Shown here piece after piece: positions 24,794-32,910 of a stretch of 53,642 bases of DNA (position 1 is its first letter; each line of letters opens with the position of its first letter). The stretch covers positions 1 through 53,642 of the forward strand of contig NZ_DASVCJ010000060.1 in the NCBI RefSeq assembly GCF_036381655.1, written 5' to 3'. The stretch is from Ferrovibrio sp036381655 (GTDB lineage Bacteria; Pseudomonadota; Alphaproteobacteria; Ferrovibrionales; Ferrovibrionaceae). Both the position numbers and the translations under genes were made by a program. Under the pieces are notes generated by a model. That model was not told the DNA's origin. It worked only from the letters and a program-made list of their open reading frames with translations, and ran no database searches.

Positions 24794-27001
24794 TTGGCGG
24801 TTGACAAGGACAGGCTGGCGAAGCGGCTCCTGGCCACGTTTAGGACGGAGCTGCAGGAGCATTGCGGCAACCTGGAACGCGGGTTGCTGGAGCTCGAGGC
24901 GTGCGATCTGGAACGGCGCCAGCATGTCCTTGAAAGCCTGTTCCGCACGGCGCACAGCCTCAAGGGTGCCGCACGATCGGTCAATGTCGAACTGGTCGAG
25001 CATTGCTGCCACTGGCTGGAGGAGGTGTTCGGCGCCGAACGGCGGGGCACCATCCATATCGACAATGCCAGGCTGGAGCTCTGCCTGAAGGCCGCCGACG
25101 CCATCCGCGACGCGGGCTTGCGGCTGGAGCGCGAGCAAGACCTGTCTTCCGGTCCGCTGCCTGTGCTGCTGCCGCAACTGGCGGCCATGGCGAGCGATGC
25201 CAAGGCCAGTCCGCAGCGGCTGGAAGTCCCCGCCGCCAGGCCGAAAGCTGCGTCGGAGCCCGCCGCCACGGATATGGCCGTCCGGCTCCTTCCGGCGCAG
25301 CTCGATGCATTGAGTCAGAAAAGCACCAATCTGGTGATGGTCGGCCGCCGGCCATTGGCACAGCTGGACCGCATGGCCGATCTGATCGACCGGGTCCGGC
25401 AGCGTCGCCTGGACCGCGGGCTGCGCGGCACGGCGGACAGGCCGGCAGCCCCGCAAAGCGTGGCGGCCGGCACGACGGAAGCGGCTCCGGCCGGGGGCAG
25501 CCGACTGCGCCGCGATCTGATCGATCTGGAGAAGGACCTGCAGGCCATCGTCAGAGTGCTGACCGAGGATCTGCATGATCTTGGGCTGGCGATTTCCGAA
25601 CTGGACGGCGACGTGCAGAGCATACGGATGTCGCCCTTTTCGGAAGCCTGCGAGCGTCTGCCGCGGGTTTTGCGCGACCTCGCCGCCGCCACCGGGAAGA
25701 AAGTCGAGCTGATCCTTCGCGGCGAGGATGTGCGTGTCGATAGAACGATCCTGCAGCGCCTGCGCGATCCGCTGCTCCACATGGTACGCAATGCCGTCAG
25801 CCACGGCATCGAATCGCCCGAAGTGCGTGCCGCCGCGGGAAAACCCGCCACCGGGCGGATTACGGTGAGTGCGCGTTTGCGCGGCTCCACGGTGGAGATC
25901 ATGGTCGGCGACGATGGTGCCGGCCTCGATTTTTCCAAAATCCGCGAACATGCGCGTGCCCAGGCCATTCCTGAAGTCGCCGATGAAAGAGGGCTTGCGG
26001 AGACCATATTCCTGTCGGGTTTTTCGACCGCCTCTGCCGTCAGCCGGATATCGGGGCGCGGCGTCGGCCTCGATGTCGTCAAATCGGAAGTCGAGGCGAT
26101 GCGTGGCGTCGTTGCCGTGGAAACCGAAAGCGGCCGCGGCACGCGCTTCATTCTGTCGCTGCCGCTGACCCTGAGCACGGTTCGCGGCCTGCTGGTCCAG
26201 GCGGGAAATGCCGATTTTGCCATCGATACCTTCCTCGTCAGCAAGATACTGCGCCTGCCTGCCGGCGCCGTGCTGTCCGCGCAGGGGCGCAGCGTCCTGC
26301 AGCTGGATGGCAAGGTCATTCCGGTAGCGTCGCTGGCGGATTTGCTCGGCCTGCCGAAACAGGGGGTTGACCGGACCGGAAAGCTCGCCATCGTCGTGCT
26401 CGCGAGCGCCCAGGGAAGCGCCGCGATCATTGTCGACGGTTTGAATGCCGAGCGGGAGCTGGTCGTGCAGGCGCTGGATTGGCGCTTGCAGCGCTCATCG
26501 GCGATCTCGGCAGCCGCGGTGCTGCCTGACGGCTCGATCGCGCTGCTGCTCAACGCCGCCGAACTGATCGCCGCCGCCAGGGCATCGTCTGCCGGCCGCA
26601 CCGCCCTCGCCAGTTACCAGGAGGAAGCCGGGGAAACGATGCGGCGCATTCTCGTGGTCGACGATTCGATAACCACCCGCACCCTGGAGCAGAACATCCT
26701 GGAAGCCGCGGGGTATGAGGTGATCCTGGCCTCGGACGGGCTCGAGGCCTGGCACCTGCTGCAGGAACGGGCCGTGGACCTGATCGTCAGCGACATCGAG
26801 ATGCCGCGGATGGACGGCTTCGCCCTGACGGAGGCTGTCCGCAGCTCGCCCCGTCTGTCGGGGATTCCAATTGTGCTGGTCACGGCCCTGGCAAGCGAGG
26901 ATCATCGGCTGCGGGGCATGCAGGCAGGGGCCGACGCCTATCTGGTCAAGAGCGCCTTCGATCAGGAAACCTTGCTGGACGCTGTCCGGCAGGTTCTGTG
27001 A
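24794..27001 (+). CDS. cheA: Hybrid chemotaxis kinase CheA with C-terminal receiver
   Basis: A 735-residue protein. The N-terminal Hpt domain carries H54 in F-R-T-A-H-S-L-K-G-A-A. A linker follows, then a helical dimerisation region and the HATPase with H-M-V-R-N-A-V-S-H-G-I-E and G-R-G-V-G-L-D-V-V. A CheW-like regulatory domain comes next, and a receiver at 616-735 with V-V-D-D, D667 in V-S-D-I-E-M-P and K719 in Y-L-V-K-S. The P2 CheY/CheB-docking domain seems replaced by a shorter linker. The only in-frame start near the MCP stop is TTG at 24794. CheA-receiver fusions are known from Che3-like and type IV pilus-like systems. The receiver may act as a phosphate sink or a direct output. Confidence 0.9.
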   Translation: MAVDKDRLAKRLLATFRTELQEHCGNLERGLLELEACDLERRQHVLESLFRTAHSLKGAARSVNVELVEHCCHWLEEVFGAERRGTIHIDNARLELCLKAADAIRDAGLRLEREQDLSSGPLPVLLPQLAAMASDAKASPQRLEVPAARPKAASEPAATDMAVRLLPAQLDALSQKSTNLVMVGRRPLAQLDRMADLIDRVRQRRLDRGLRGTADRPAAPQSVAAGTTEAAPAGGSRLRRDLIDLEKDLQAIVRVLTEDLHDLGLAISELDGDVQSIRMSPFSEACERLPRVLRDLAAATGKKVELILRGEDVRVDRTILQRLRDPLLHMVRNAVSHGIESPEVRAAAGKPATGRITVSARLRGSTVEIMVGDDGAGLDFSKIREHARAQAIPEVADERGLAETIFLSGFSTASAVSRISGRGVGLDVVKSEVEAMRGVVAVETESGRGTRFILSLPLTLSTVRGLLVQAGNADFAIDTFLVSKILRLPAGAVLSAQGRSVLQLDGKVIPVASLADLLGLPKQGVDRTGKLAIVVLASAQGSAAIIVDGLNAERELVVQALDWRLQRSSAISAAAVLPDGSIALLLNAAELIAAARASSAGRTALASYQEEAGETMRRILVVDDSITTRTLEQNILEAAGYEVILASDGLEAWHLLQERAVDLIVSDIEMPRMDGFALTEAVRSSPRLSGIPIVLVTALASEDHRLRGMQAGADAYLVKSAFDQETLLDAVRQVL

Positions 27002-27014
27002 GGAGGCCGGGCCG

Positions 27015-28082
27015 ATGCGGGCGCTGATCGTCGAGAATTCTCCGCATATCGCCCAGACGATTGCCGATGCGCTGCGGCGCGAACCGGATATCGAGGTCTG
27101 CGCGATCGCGGCCACCGGACCGGAGGGGGTCGCGGCGGCCATACGGCTGAAGGTCGACATCGTCATCATGGGGATACGGCTGCCGAAGATGGACGGCTTC
27201 GAGGCGACCAAGGAAATCATGATCGAATCGCCCACCCCGATCGTACTCCTGGTGGACGACCGCGATGCCGCCCAGGTCGAGATTTCCATGCGTGCGCTGC
27301 GAGCCGGGGCGCTGAGCGTCATTCCCGCGCCGAAAGGCGGCGAACTGCACGAGGCCGAAGCCGCACGCCGGCAATTCATCCAGACCGTCCGCCTGATGGC
27401 CGGCGTGAAGGTCGTGCGACGCTGGCGCCGCTCCGCCCCCGCGCCGCAAACGATACGAGAGCAGCGGACGGCGACGTCCGCTTCGGCACGGCCCGGCATC
27501 ATCGCCATCGCGGCCTCCACCGGCGGCCCTGCTGCCTTGCAGCGCGTGCTTGCCGATCTTCCGGCGAGCTTTCCGATACCCATTCTCGCCGTGCAGCACA
27601 TTTCGCACGGCTTCATCTCCGGCATGGTCGACTGGCTGAACACGGTCTGCTCCCTGAAAGTCCGGATTGCGACCAACGGTCAGCGCATCGAGCCGCATAC
27701 CGTCTATTTTGCCAGCGATGATCGCCATCTCGGCGTGTCTTCCCGCGAAATGCTCCAGGTATCGGATGCGGCGCCGCTGGACGGTTTTCGCCCCTCGGCC
27801 AATTACCTGTTCTCCTCGGTGGCGCAGCATTTTGGCGCTGCGGCCGCGGGAGTCGTGCTGACGGGGATGGGGCGCGACGGCACGGAGGGGCTGAAGGCCT
27901 TGCGCAAAGCGGGCGGCAGAGTGATTGCGCAGGACGAGGCGACCTCAGTGGTTTTCGGCATGCCGGGTTCGGCAATTTCCGCCGGCGTGGTGCAGGAGGT
28001 ACTGCCGCTGCCGGAGATTCCCTTCCGGTTGGCAGGCCTTGCCAGCCTCACATCCAATAAGGAGATCAAGGGCCATGGTTAA
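27015..28082 (+). CDS. cheB: CheB-type methylesterase with a degenerate receiver
   Basis: A 355-residue protein with the CheB layout: receiver (1-115), linker and methylesterase (160-355). The esterase looks intact: S168 in A-S-T-G-G-P, H195 in Q-H-I-S-H-G and D288 in G-M-G-R-D-G. The receiver does not: the phospho-acceptor position reads I-V-I-M-G-I-R-L-P-K-M-D-G, with Gly53 replacing Asp, and the acidic pair is E7-N8. It should therefore not be activated by CheA phosphorylation in the usual way. The ATG at 27015 follows GGAGG, 13 bases after the cheA stop. It overlaps the hybrid kinase gene by eight bases. Confidence 0.9.
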   Translation: MRALIVENSPHIAQTIADALRREPDIEVCAIAATGPEGVAAAIRLKVDIVIMGIRLPKMDGFEATKEIMIESPTPIVLLVDDRDAAQVEISMRALRAGALSVIPAPKGGELHEAEAARRQFIQTVRLMAGVKVVRRWRRSAPAPQTIREQRTATSASARPGIIAIAASTGGPAALQRVLADLPASFPIPILAVQHISHGFISGMVDWLNTVCSLKVRIATNGQRIEPHTVYFASDDRHLGVSSREMLQVSDAAPLDGFRPSANYLFSSVAQHFGAAAAGVVLTGMGRDGTEGLKALRKAGGRVIAQDEATSVVFGMPGSAISAGVVQEVLPLPEIPFRLAGLASLTSNKEIKGHG

Positions 28083-30258
28083 GATCCTTGTCGTCGAGGA
28101 TAGCCGGACCCAGGCCGAAAAGCTGAAATTCTTCCTGGAAGATGCCGGCCACGAGGTGACGGTAGCCGGCGACGCCGCCGAGGCGATCTCCATGTTCCCG
28201 ACCGGGCGCTTCGATATCGTCATCTCGGATATCGTGATGCCGGGACAGTCGGGCTACGATCTGTGCCGCACGCTGAAAGCCAGCCGGGGCGGCCGCGATG
28301 TGCCCTTCATCCTCTTGTCGAGCCTCAGCGATCCGATGGACATCATCCGCGGCCTGGAATGCGGCGCCGACAATTTCCTGACGAAGCCTTACGATCCGGA
28401 CACGCTGCTGGGGCGGATCAGCACCGCGGTCCAGAACCGGAGACTGCGTCACGAAAGCAAGATCAAGCTCGGCGTCGAGGTATTCTTTCTCGGCCAGGCC
28501 TTCACGATCACCTCCGACAAGGAGCAGATCCTCGATCTGCTCATTTCGACCTTCGAAGATATCGTGCGCACGAACCATCAGCTGCGCGCCAGCCAGTCGC
28601 AACTGGCCGAGGCCAAGGCCCAGATCGAGGGGCATGCCCGCCATCTCGAACAGGTGGTCCAGCAGAGGACGACGGCTCTCGAAGAGGTCAACCGCTCGCT
28701 GGAAAACGAGATCGCCGACCGCAGCCGGATGGCGGATTCGCTGCGCGAAAGCAATGCCCTGCTCAGCGCCGTCATTTCATCCTCGCCGCTGCCAATCTAC
28801 GTGCTCGACACCGACGGCAATGTCAGCCTGTGGAGCGCTGCCGCACAGAAGGCCTTCGGCTGGTCGGTGAACGAGGTTCTGGGCAAGCCGCCGCCGTTCA
28901 TCGAAGAAGCCAACCGGCACGCATTTCTCAGGGATTTCGTTAAGGCTGCCGTAACGCGCGACTTCGAGGGTAGCGAAATCGCCGGGCGCACGCGCGACGG
29001 CAAGGCAATCGCGTTGCGCATATCCGGCGCCTCGCTGGTGGGCGACCCCGATTTTCCGCACAGCGTCGTTCATGTCGCGGAGGACATCACCGAACGCAAG
29101 CTGATCGACCGCCAGCTGGTCCATGCGCAGAAGATGGAGGCGGTCGGGCAATTGACCGGCGGCGTGGCCCACGATTTCAATAATCTGCTGGGCGTGGTGA
29201 TGGGAAATCTCGACATGATCGCCGAGATGTTTCCGCAGAAATCGGACGTCCAGGGGATGATCGACGCGGCGATGCAGGCCTGCCAGCGCGGCGCGACCCT
29301 GACCCGCCAACTGCTGGCATTCTCGCGGCGGCAATCGTTGAATGCCGAATTGATTGACGCCAGTACGGCCGTTTCGGAGATGTCCAAGCTCCTGTCCACG
29401 GCGCTTGGCGAGAATATCACGCTCAATCTGGTCGCGACGGCAGAGCCCTGCCTGATCATGGCCGACCGGGCCCAGTTCGAGTCTGCCATCATGAATCTTG
29501 CCGTGAATGCCGCGCATGCCATGAGCGCCGGCGGGACTTTGACGGTGGAAACGAAGGTTCTGACCCTGGGCGACGATTACGCCTCCGCACATGCCGAAAT
29601 GGAGCCGGGAGAATATGTGCTGCTGGAAATAACCGATACCGGGTCCGGCATTCCGCCGGAGATACTGGATCGCGTGTTCGAGCCGTTTTTCACCACCAAG
29701 CCGGAAGGCAAGGGCACCGGTCTGGGGCTGAGCCAGGTCTTCGGCTTCGTCCGGCAGTCCGGCGGGAATGTGAATATCTACAGCGAGGTCGGCGTCGGGA
29801 CGACGGTCCGGGTCTATTTCCCGCGTGCAGCGAATGCCGGCGGGCGGCGCCCCGGCGTCCAGGCCGAGGCCGAGCACCAGGCCGAGCGCGGCAGCGAAGC
29901 GATCCTGCTGGTCGAGGACAATGCAGGCATGCGCCAGACGCTGGTCGCGCAGCTCAAGAATCTCGGCTACCAGGTGGTCGACGCCGCCAATGCGGAGACC
30001 GCATTGGAGATGTTGGCGGGCGGCGCGCATTTCGACCTGCTGTTCACCGACATCGTGATGCCGGGCAGCATGAGCGGGCTCGAGCTTGCCCGGCTGGTGG
30101 GCCAGCGCTATCCGAAGCTGAAGGTTCTGGTGTCTTCGGGATTTCCGGGCGCCGCGATTTCAGGGTCCATGGGCCTGCCCGCGGGGGCGCAGTTCCTGAA
30201 TAAGCCCTATCGCTATAAAGACCTCGCCAAGAAGATACGGGAGGTGCTGCAGGCGTAA
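28075..30258 (+). CDS. Hybrid histidine kinase REC-coiled coil-PAS-HK-REC (CheS3-like)
   Basis: A 727-residue cytosolic kinase. The N-terminal receiver (1-120) has S-D-I-V-M-P and T-K-P-Y. A coiled coil (about 165-225) is followed by a PAS domain (about 225-340) with I-Y-V-L-D-T-D-G-N. The DHp has G-Q-L-T-G-G-V-A-H-D-F-N-N-L-L, and the ATPase has D-T-G-S-G-I and G-K-G-T-G-L-G-L-S. The C-terminal receiver (about 605-727) has F-T-D-I-V-M-P and N-K-P-Y. All phosphorylation residues are present in both receivers. The ATG follows AAGGAG and overlaps cheB. A hybrid kinase ending a Che operon is the hallmark of the R. centenum Che3 cluster (CheS3), where it modulates cyst development; equivalence here is inferred. 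Confidence 0.9.
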   Translation: MVKILVVEDSRTQAEKLKFFLEDAGHEVTVAGDAAEAISMFPTGRFDIVISDIVMPGQSGYDLCRTLKASRGGRDVPFILLSSLSDPMDIIRGLECGADNFLTKPYDPDTLLGRISTAVQNRRLRHESKIKLGVEVFFLGQAFTITSDKEQILDLLISTFEDIVRTNHQLRASQSQLAEAKAQIEGHARHLEQVVQQRTTALEEVNRSLENEIADRSRMADSLRESNALLSAVISSSPLPIYVLDTDGNVSLWSAAAQKAFGWSVNEVLGKPPPFIEEANRHAFLRDFVKAAVTRDFEGSEIAGRTRDGKAIALRISGASLVGDPDFPHSVVHVAEDITERKLIDRQLVHAQKMEAVGQLTGGVAHDFNNLLGVVMGNLDMIAEMFPQKSDVQGMIDAAMQACQRGATLTRQLLAFSRRQSLNAELIDASTAVSEMSKLLSTALGENITLNLVATAEPCLIMADRAQFESAIMNLAVNAAHAMSAGGTLTVETKVLTLGDDYASAHAEMEPGEYVLLEITDTGSGIPPEILDRVFEPFFTTKPEGKGTGLGLSQVFGFVRQSGGNVNIYSEVGVGTTVRVYFPRAANAGGRRPGVQAEAEHQAERGSEAILLVEDNAGMRQTLVAQLKNLGYQVVDAANAETALEMLAGGAHFDLLFTDIVMPGSMSGLELARLVGQRYPKLKVLVSSGFPGAAISGSMGLPAGAQFLNKPYRYKDLAKKIREVLQA

Positions 30259-30291
30259 ATGCCGTCCCGCCGGGCTTTCCCGGGGCGGCAT
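30259..30291 (+). terminator. Strong hairpin at the end of the chemosensory operon
   Basis: ATGCCG/CGGCAT arms enclose CCGGG-CTTT-CCCGG immediately after the hybrid kinase stop. No T-run follows, but a second partially overlapping repeat (CCGTCCCG with CGGGACGG) strengthens the structure. It probably ends or stabilises the transcript. Nothing else was recognised up to the next gene at 30459. Confidence 0.5.
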
Positions 30292-30458
30292 CCCGGGACG
30301 GTATCCCGAATCGAAGCGCTGAAAAGCGTTGACTGACGGGCCTTATTCGCGTTCCGCTGGCGGGGAAGGCCGGTTCTTCGACTTATCGCAGGCGGGCGCC
30401 GCGCGGATCGGATCGGGCGGAGGGTGAATTACAGGACGGATCTTGGACGGAGAGGGTA

Positions 30459-31808
30459 ATGGCATTGGGAGAGTTGTTTCGGCGGATCTTCAGCGACGAC
30501 CCCGCGGAGGCGCGGATCGCGGCTCCGTCCGGCCGCGATCCCGGCTCCACCGCGCCGGTTGACGTGGATGACTTCTCGCAGCAGCTCAACCGGCTTCTGC
30601 TGCAGCAACGTTCGATCCTGTCCGGCAATATCCATCTGGTCGGGCTGAGCAAGATTCGGGAGCGGCTGGGCGACGAATGGCCGCGCATCGCTGACCGCGC
30701 CCAGGATGTGGCGCAGAAGGTGATCCAGCGCATGTGCCGGCCCACGGATGTCTATACGCGTTACGACGATTTGTCGTTCATCATCATCTTCTCGGATCTG
30801 ACGGTCGATCAGGCGCAACTGCGCTGCCATGAGATCGGCGAGGAAATCGGCCGCCGCCTGCTGGGCGAGAATTTTGCGGCCGAGGCCAATGACGTGAGCA
30901 CCGGCGTATTCGAAAGCGATGGCTCTCTGGTGTTCAGCGCCGTGGACAAGGAGGAACTGATCCAGCGCCTGACCGGCTCCGCGGCCAATGCGACCACGGC
31001 GGAGCAACCTGTCGCGGAGCTCGAAGCCGGGGCGCCGGACTTTTCCTTTGCGCAGATCGACAGGGCGAAGGCTCTGGCGTCGATGGAGGTCATGTATCGG
31101 CCGATGTGGAATCTGCGCCACAAGGTGATCGCGAATTACTTTGCCACCGTGGGTGCCGTCAACGTATTCGGCGACCGCCTGTGGGACACTGCGCTGCGGC
31201 GGGAATACGAGGGCGTTCTGTCGACCGCCGAATTCGATATCTTCATTGCCCGCCGTGCGCTGCGCGACATGGCGGCAAATGTCGCTCAGGGCCAGAAGAT
31301 ATTGCTGGGCTGGCCGATCCATTTCGAGACCCTGGCCAGCCGCACGGGCCGGCTGGCCTATCTCGATCTCTGCCGCACCATACCGGATGCGGTGCGCCAA
31401 TTGCTGGTTCTGGAACTCGACGGCATGCCGGAAGGCACGCCGCAAAGCCGCCTCCTGGAGATCATCGCGGTCATCAAGCCATTCTGCCGCGGCCAGAATG
31501 TCCGCGTGCCGTGGATGTTTCGCAATTTCGGCCAGATGACGGGCGCCGGCCTCAACGGCGTCGGCTTTGATCTGGCGGCGACGCCGAGGGGCGATGCCGA
31601 ACGCATTCGGATCCTGAACGAATTCGCGGCCGCCGCCGGCAAGGTCGGTCTCAGATATTACGTCCACGGCCTGAACACCCGCGCCCAGGCCCTGGCCGCT
31701 CTGGCCGCCGGATACGAATGGATCAACGGCGATGCGGTCAACCGGCTCACCGACCTGCCCGGCAAGATGGCCCGCTTCAATGTCGAGGATCTTTATCGCG
31801 GCCTGTAG
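30459..31808 (+). CDS. Protein with degenerate GGDEF-like and EAL-like domains
   Basis: A 449-residue soluble protein of unknown function. Residues 40-175 have the rhythm of a GGDEF domain, with R-Y-D-D-L-S-F-I-I-I-F-S where RYGGDEF-x-I-I-L would stand. Residues 200-449 resemble an EAL fold. They open with M-Y-R-P-M-W-N-L-R (as in YQPI-x-x-L), reach N-Y-F where EAL should be, and end with G-L-R-Y-Y-V-H-G-L-N-T-R-A-Q and A-A-G-Y-E-W-I-N-G. None of the catalytic residues for making or breaking c-di-GMP is present, so it would bind or regulate at most. The ATG follows GGAGAGGG. A 37-base piece of its 3' end is repeated at 35561-35597. Confidence 0.75.
   Translation: MALGELFRRIFSDDPAEARIAAPSGRDPGSTAPVDVDDFSQQLNRLLLQQRSILSGNIHLVGLSKIRERLGDEWPRIADRAQDVAQKVIQRMCRPTDVYTRYDDLSFIIIFSDLTVDQAQLRCHEIGEEIGRRLLGENFAAEANDVSTGVFESDGSLVFSAVDKEELIQRLTGSAANATTAEQPVAELEAGAPDFSFAQIDRAKALASMEVMYRPMWNLRHKVIANYFATVGAVNVFGDRLWDTALRREYEGVLSTAEFDIFIARRALRDMAANVAQGQKILLGWPIHFETLASRTGRLAYLDLCRTIPDAVRQLLVLELDGMPEGTPQSRLLEIIAVIKPFCRGQNVRVPWMFRNFGQMTGAGLNGVGFDLAATPRGDAERIRILNEFAAAAGKVGLRYYVHGLNTRAQALAALAAGYEWINGDAVNRLTDLPGKMARFNVEDLYRGL
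31760..31796 (+). repeat. 37-base direct repeat, copy 1 (within the GGDEF/EAL-like gene)
   Basis: Copy 1 encodes the penultimate residues G-K-M-A-R-F-N-V-E-D-L-Y of the GGDEF/EAL-like protein. It matches 35561-35597 in 36 of 37 positions and flanks the minus-strand PAS_5/CheW/MCP block. Confidence 0.85.
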
Positions 31809-31809
31809 C

Positions 31810-32391
31810 TCATGGTGAGACGATCAGGCGGATTTCCGGCGTCACGCTCAGCCAGTCGCCGCTCCGCAAGCCGCCATCCTCGCGATGCTGAAAGAACTGG
31901 CAGACAAAGAGCATGTCGGGTTCAACCGATTCCTGACGGTGCAGAGGCATAAGCAAAGTATGGGTCAGGCCGTTGACGATATTGCCCGCGTCGTGGAACA
32001 GACTGGAGGAATAGACTGGCCGTCGGCGCTCGACCGCCAGGCGGATCAGCAGCGCGGCGAATTCGCGATACCTGTCGGGTTGCACCTCATCGAGAAAATA
32101 GCCGGCCAGCGGCCGCCCAACTGCATAAGTTATCTCCTCGCCGGCCAAGCGGATGCGGAACCGCTCGGAGCCGCTTCCATCCTCCGCCAGAACTCGGTCG
32201 AGGAGGCCGACATTCGGCAACAGCCGGGGGAAATCCAGCGGATTGATGGCCTCGCGAGGTGGTACCCCGGTTCCGTCGCGGCGCGCGAACCAATATTCCG
32301 CCAGTTCGCGCAATCTCGCATCGGCGATCGCGGCGATGCCGCTCTCGCCGATATCCAGCCTGAAGCGAGGGCTTCCCGCAGCCAGCGTCAT
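31810..32391 (-). CDS. PAS_5-domain protein
   Basis: A 193-residue protein matching the PAS_5 family found mainly in alphaproteobacteria. It has the helix with L-A-E-Y-W-F-A-R-R, then the P-P-R-E-A-I-N-P-L-D-F-P-R-L-L-P signature, F-R-I-R-L-A-G-E-E-I and G-R-P-L-A-G-Y-F-L-D-E. Function is unknown; it is a likely ligand- or partner-sensing module without an output domain. It is convergent with the GGDEF/EAL-like gene (one base apart) and lies 70 bases downstream of a CheW gene on the same strand, so it may be an accessory of the MCP/CheW pair. The ATG at 32391 has only a weak ribosome-binding site. Confidence 0.82.
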   Translation of the reverse strand: MTLAAGSPRFRLDIGESGIAAIADARLRELAEYWFARRDGTGVPPREAINPLDFPRLLPNVGLLDRVLAEDGSGSERFRIRLAGEEITYAVGRPLAGYFLDEVQPDRYREFAALLIRLAVERRRPVYSSSLFHDAGNIVNGLTHTLLMPLHRQESVEPDMLFVCQFFQHREDGGLRSGDWLSVTPEIRLIVSP

Positions 32392-32461
32392 GACGATACG
32401 CTATCTCAGTCGAAGGGAAGGGATGGGCCAGCCTGACGTGCCGGCCCATCTCCTCGCCTCG

Positions 32462-32908
32462 TCAGGCCGCCGCCGGCAGTGCCGGCAACTTACCGCCGGT
32501 GAGACGATCCAGGGCAAGCAGCGGGATGAGCTGTTCGCCCACCGTGGCGATGCCGTCGATCAGTCTGGACGACCACATCTCCCCCTCGGAGGGTTCCGTC
32601 ACCGTCTCCTCGTCGATCGCGACGATGTCGGACACGCCATCGACCAGCAGGCCGAGCGGCCTGCCCTCCATCACCGCCACCACGATGACATCCTGGGGTC
32701 GCGGTTCCGGTGTCGGCTTGCCCAGGATGCGGCGGGCGTCGAAGACCGGCAGCACATGGCCGCGTAGATTCAGCACCCCAAGGCAGGATGCGTCCGCGTC
32801 CGGCAATCCGGTGACCGGCGTCCAGCCGCGGATCTCCTGGATCTGAAGAAGCGGCATGGCATAGGTCTGATCGCCGACCTGGATCAGCAAAGCGTCACAG
32901 CGGCTCAT
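32462..32908 (-). CDS. cheW: CheW-like coupling protein of the second receptor unit
   Basis: A 148-residue single CheW domain with L-L-I-Q-V-G-D-Q-T-Y-A-M-P, I-Q-E-I-R-G-W-T-P-V, then V-L-N-L-R-G-H-V-L-P-V-F-D near residues 45-57. It is closer to canonical CheW than the two in the plus-strand operon. It starts two bases after the stop of the MCP gene, so receptor and coupler are co-expressed. No cheA, cheR or cheB accompanies them, so they probably feed the neighbouring Che3-like array or a chemotaxis cluster elsewhere. Confidence 0.9.
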   Translation of the reverse strand: MSRCDALLIQVGDQTYAMPLLQIQEIRGWTPVTGLPDADASCLGVLNLRGHVLPVFDARRILGKPTPEPRPQDVIVVAVMEGRPLGLLVDGVSDIVAIDEETVTEPSEGEMWSSRLIDGIATVGEQLIPLLALDRLTGGKLPALPAAA

Positions 32909-32910
32909 TT

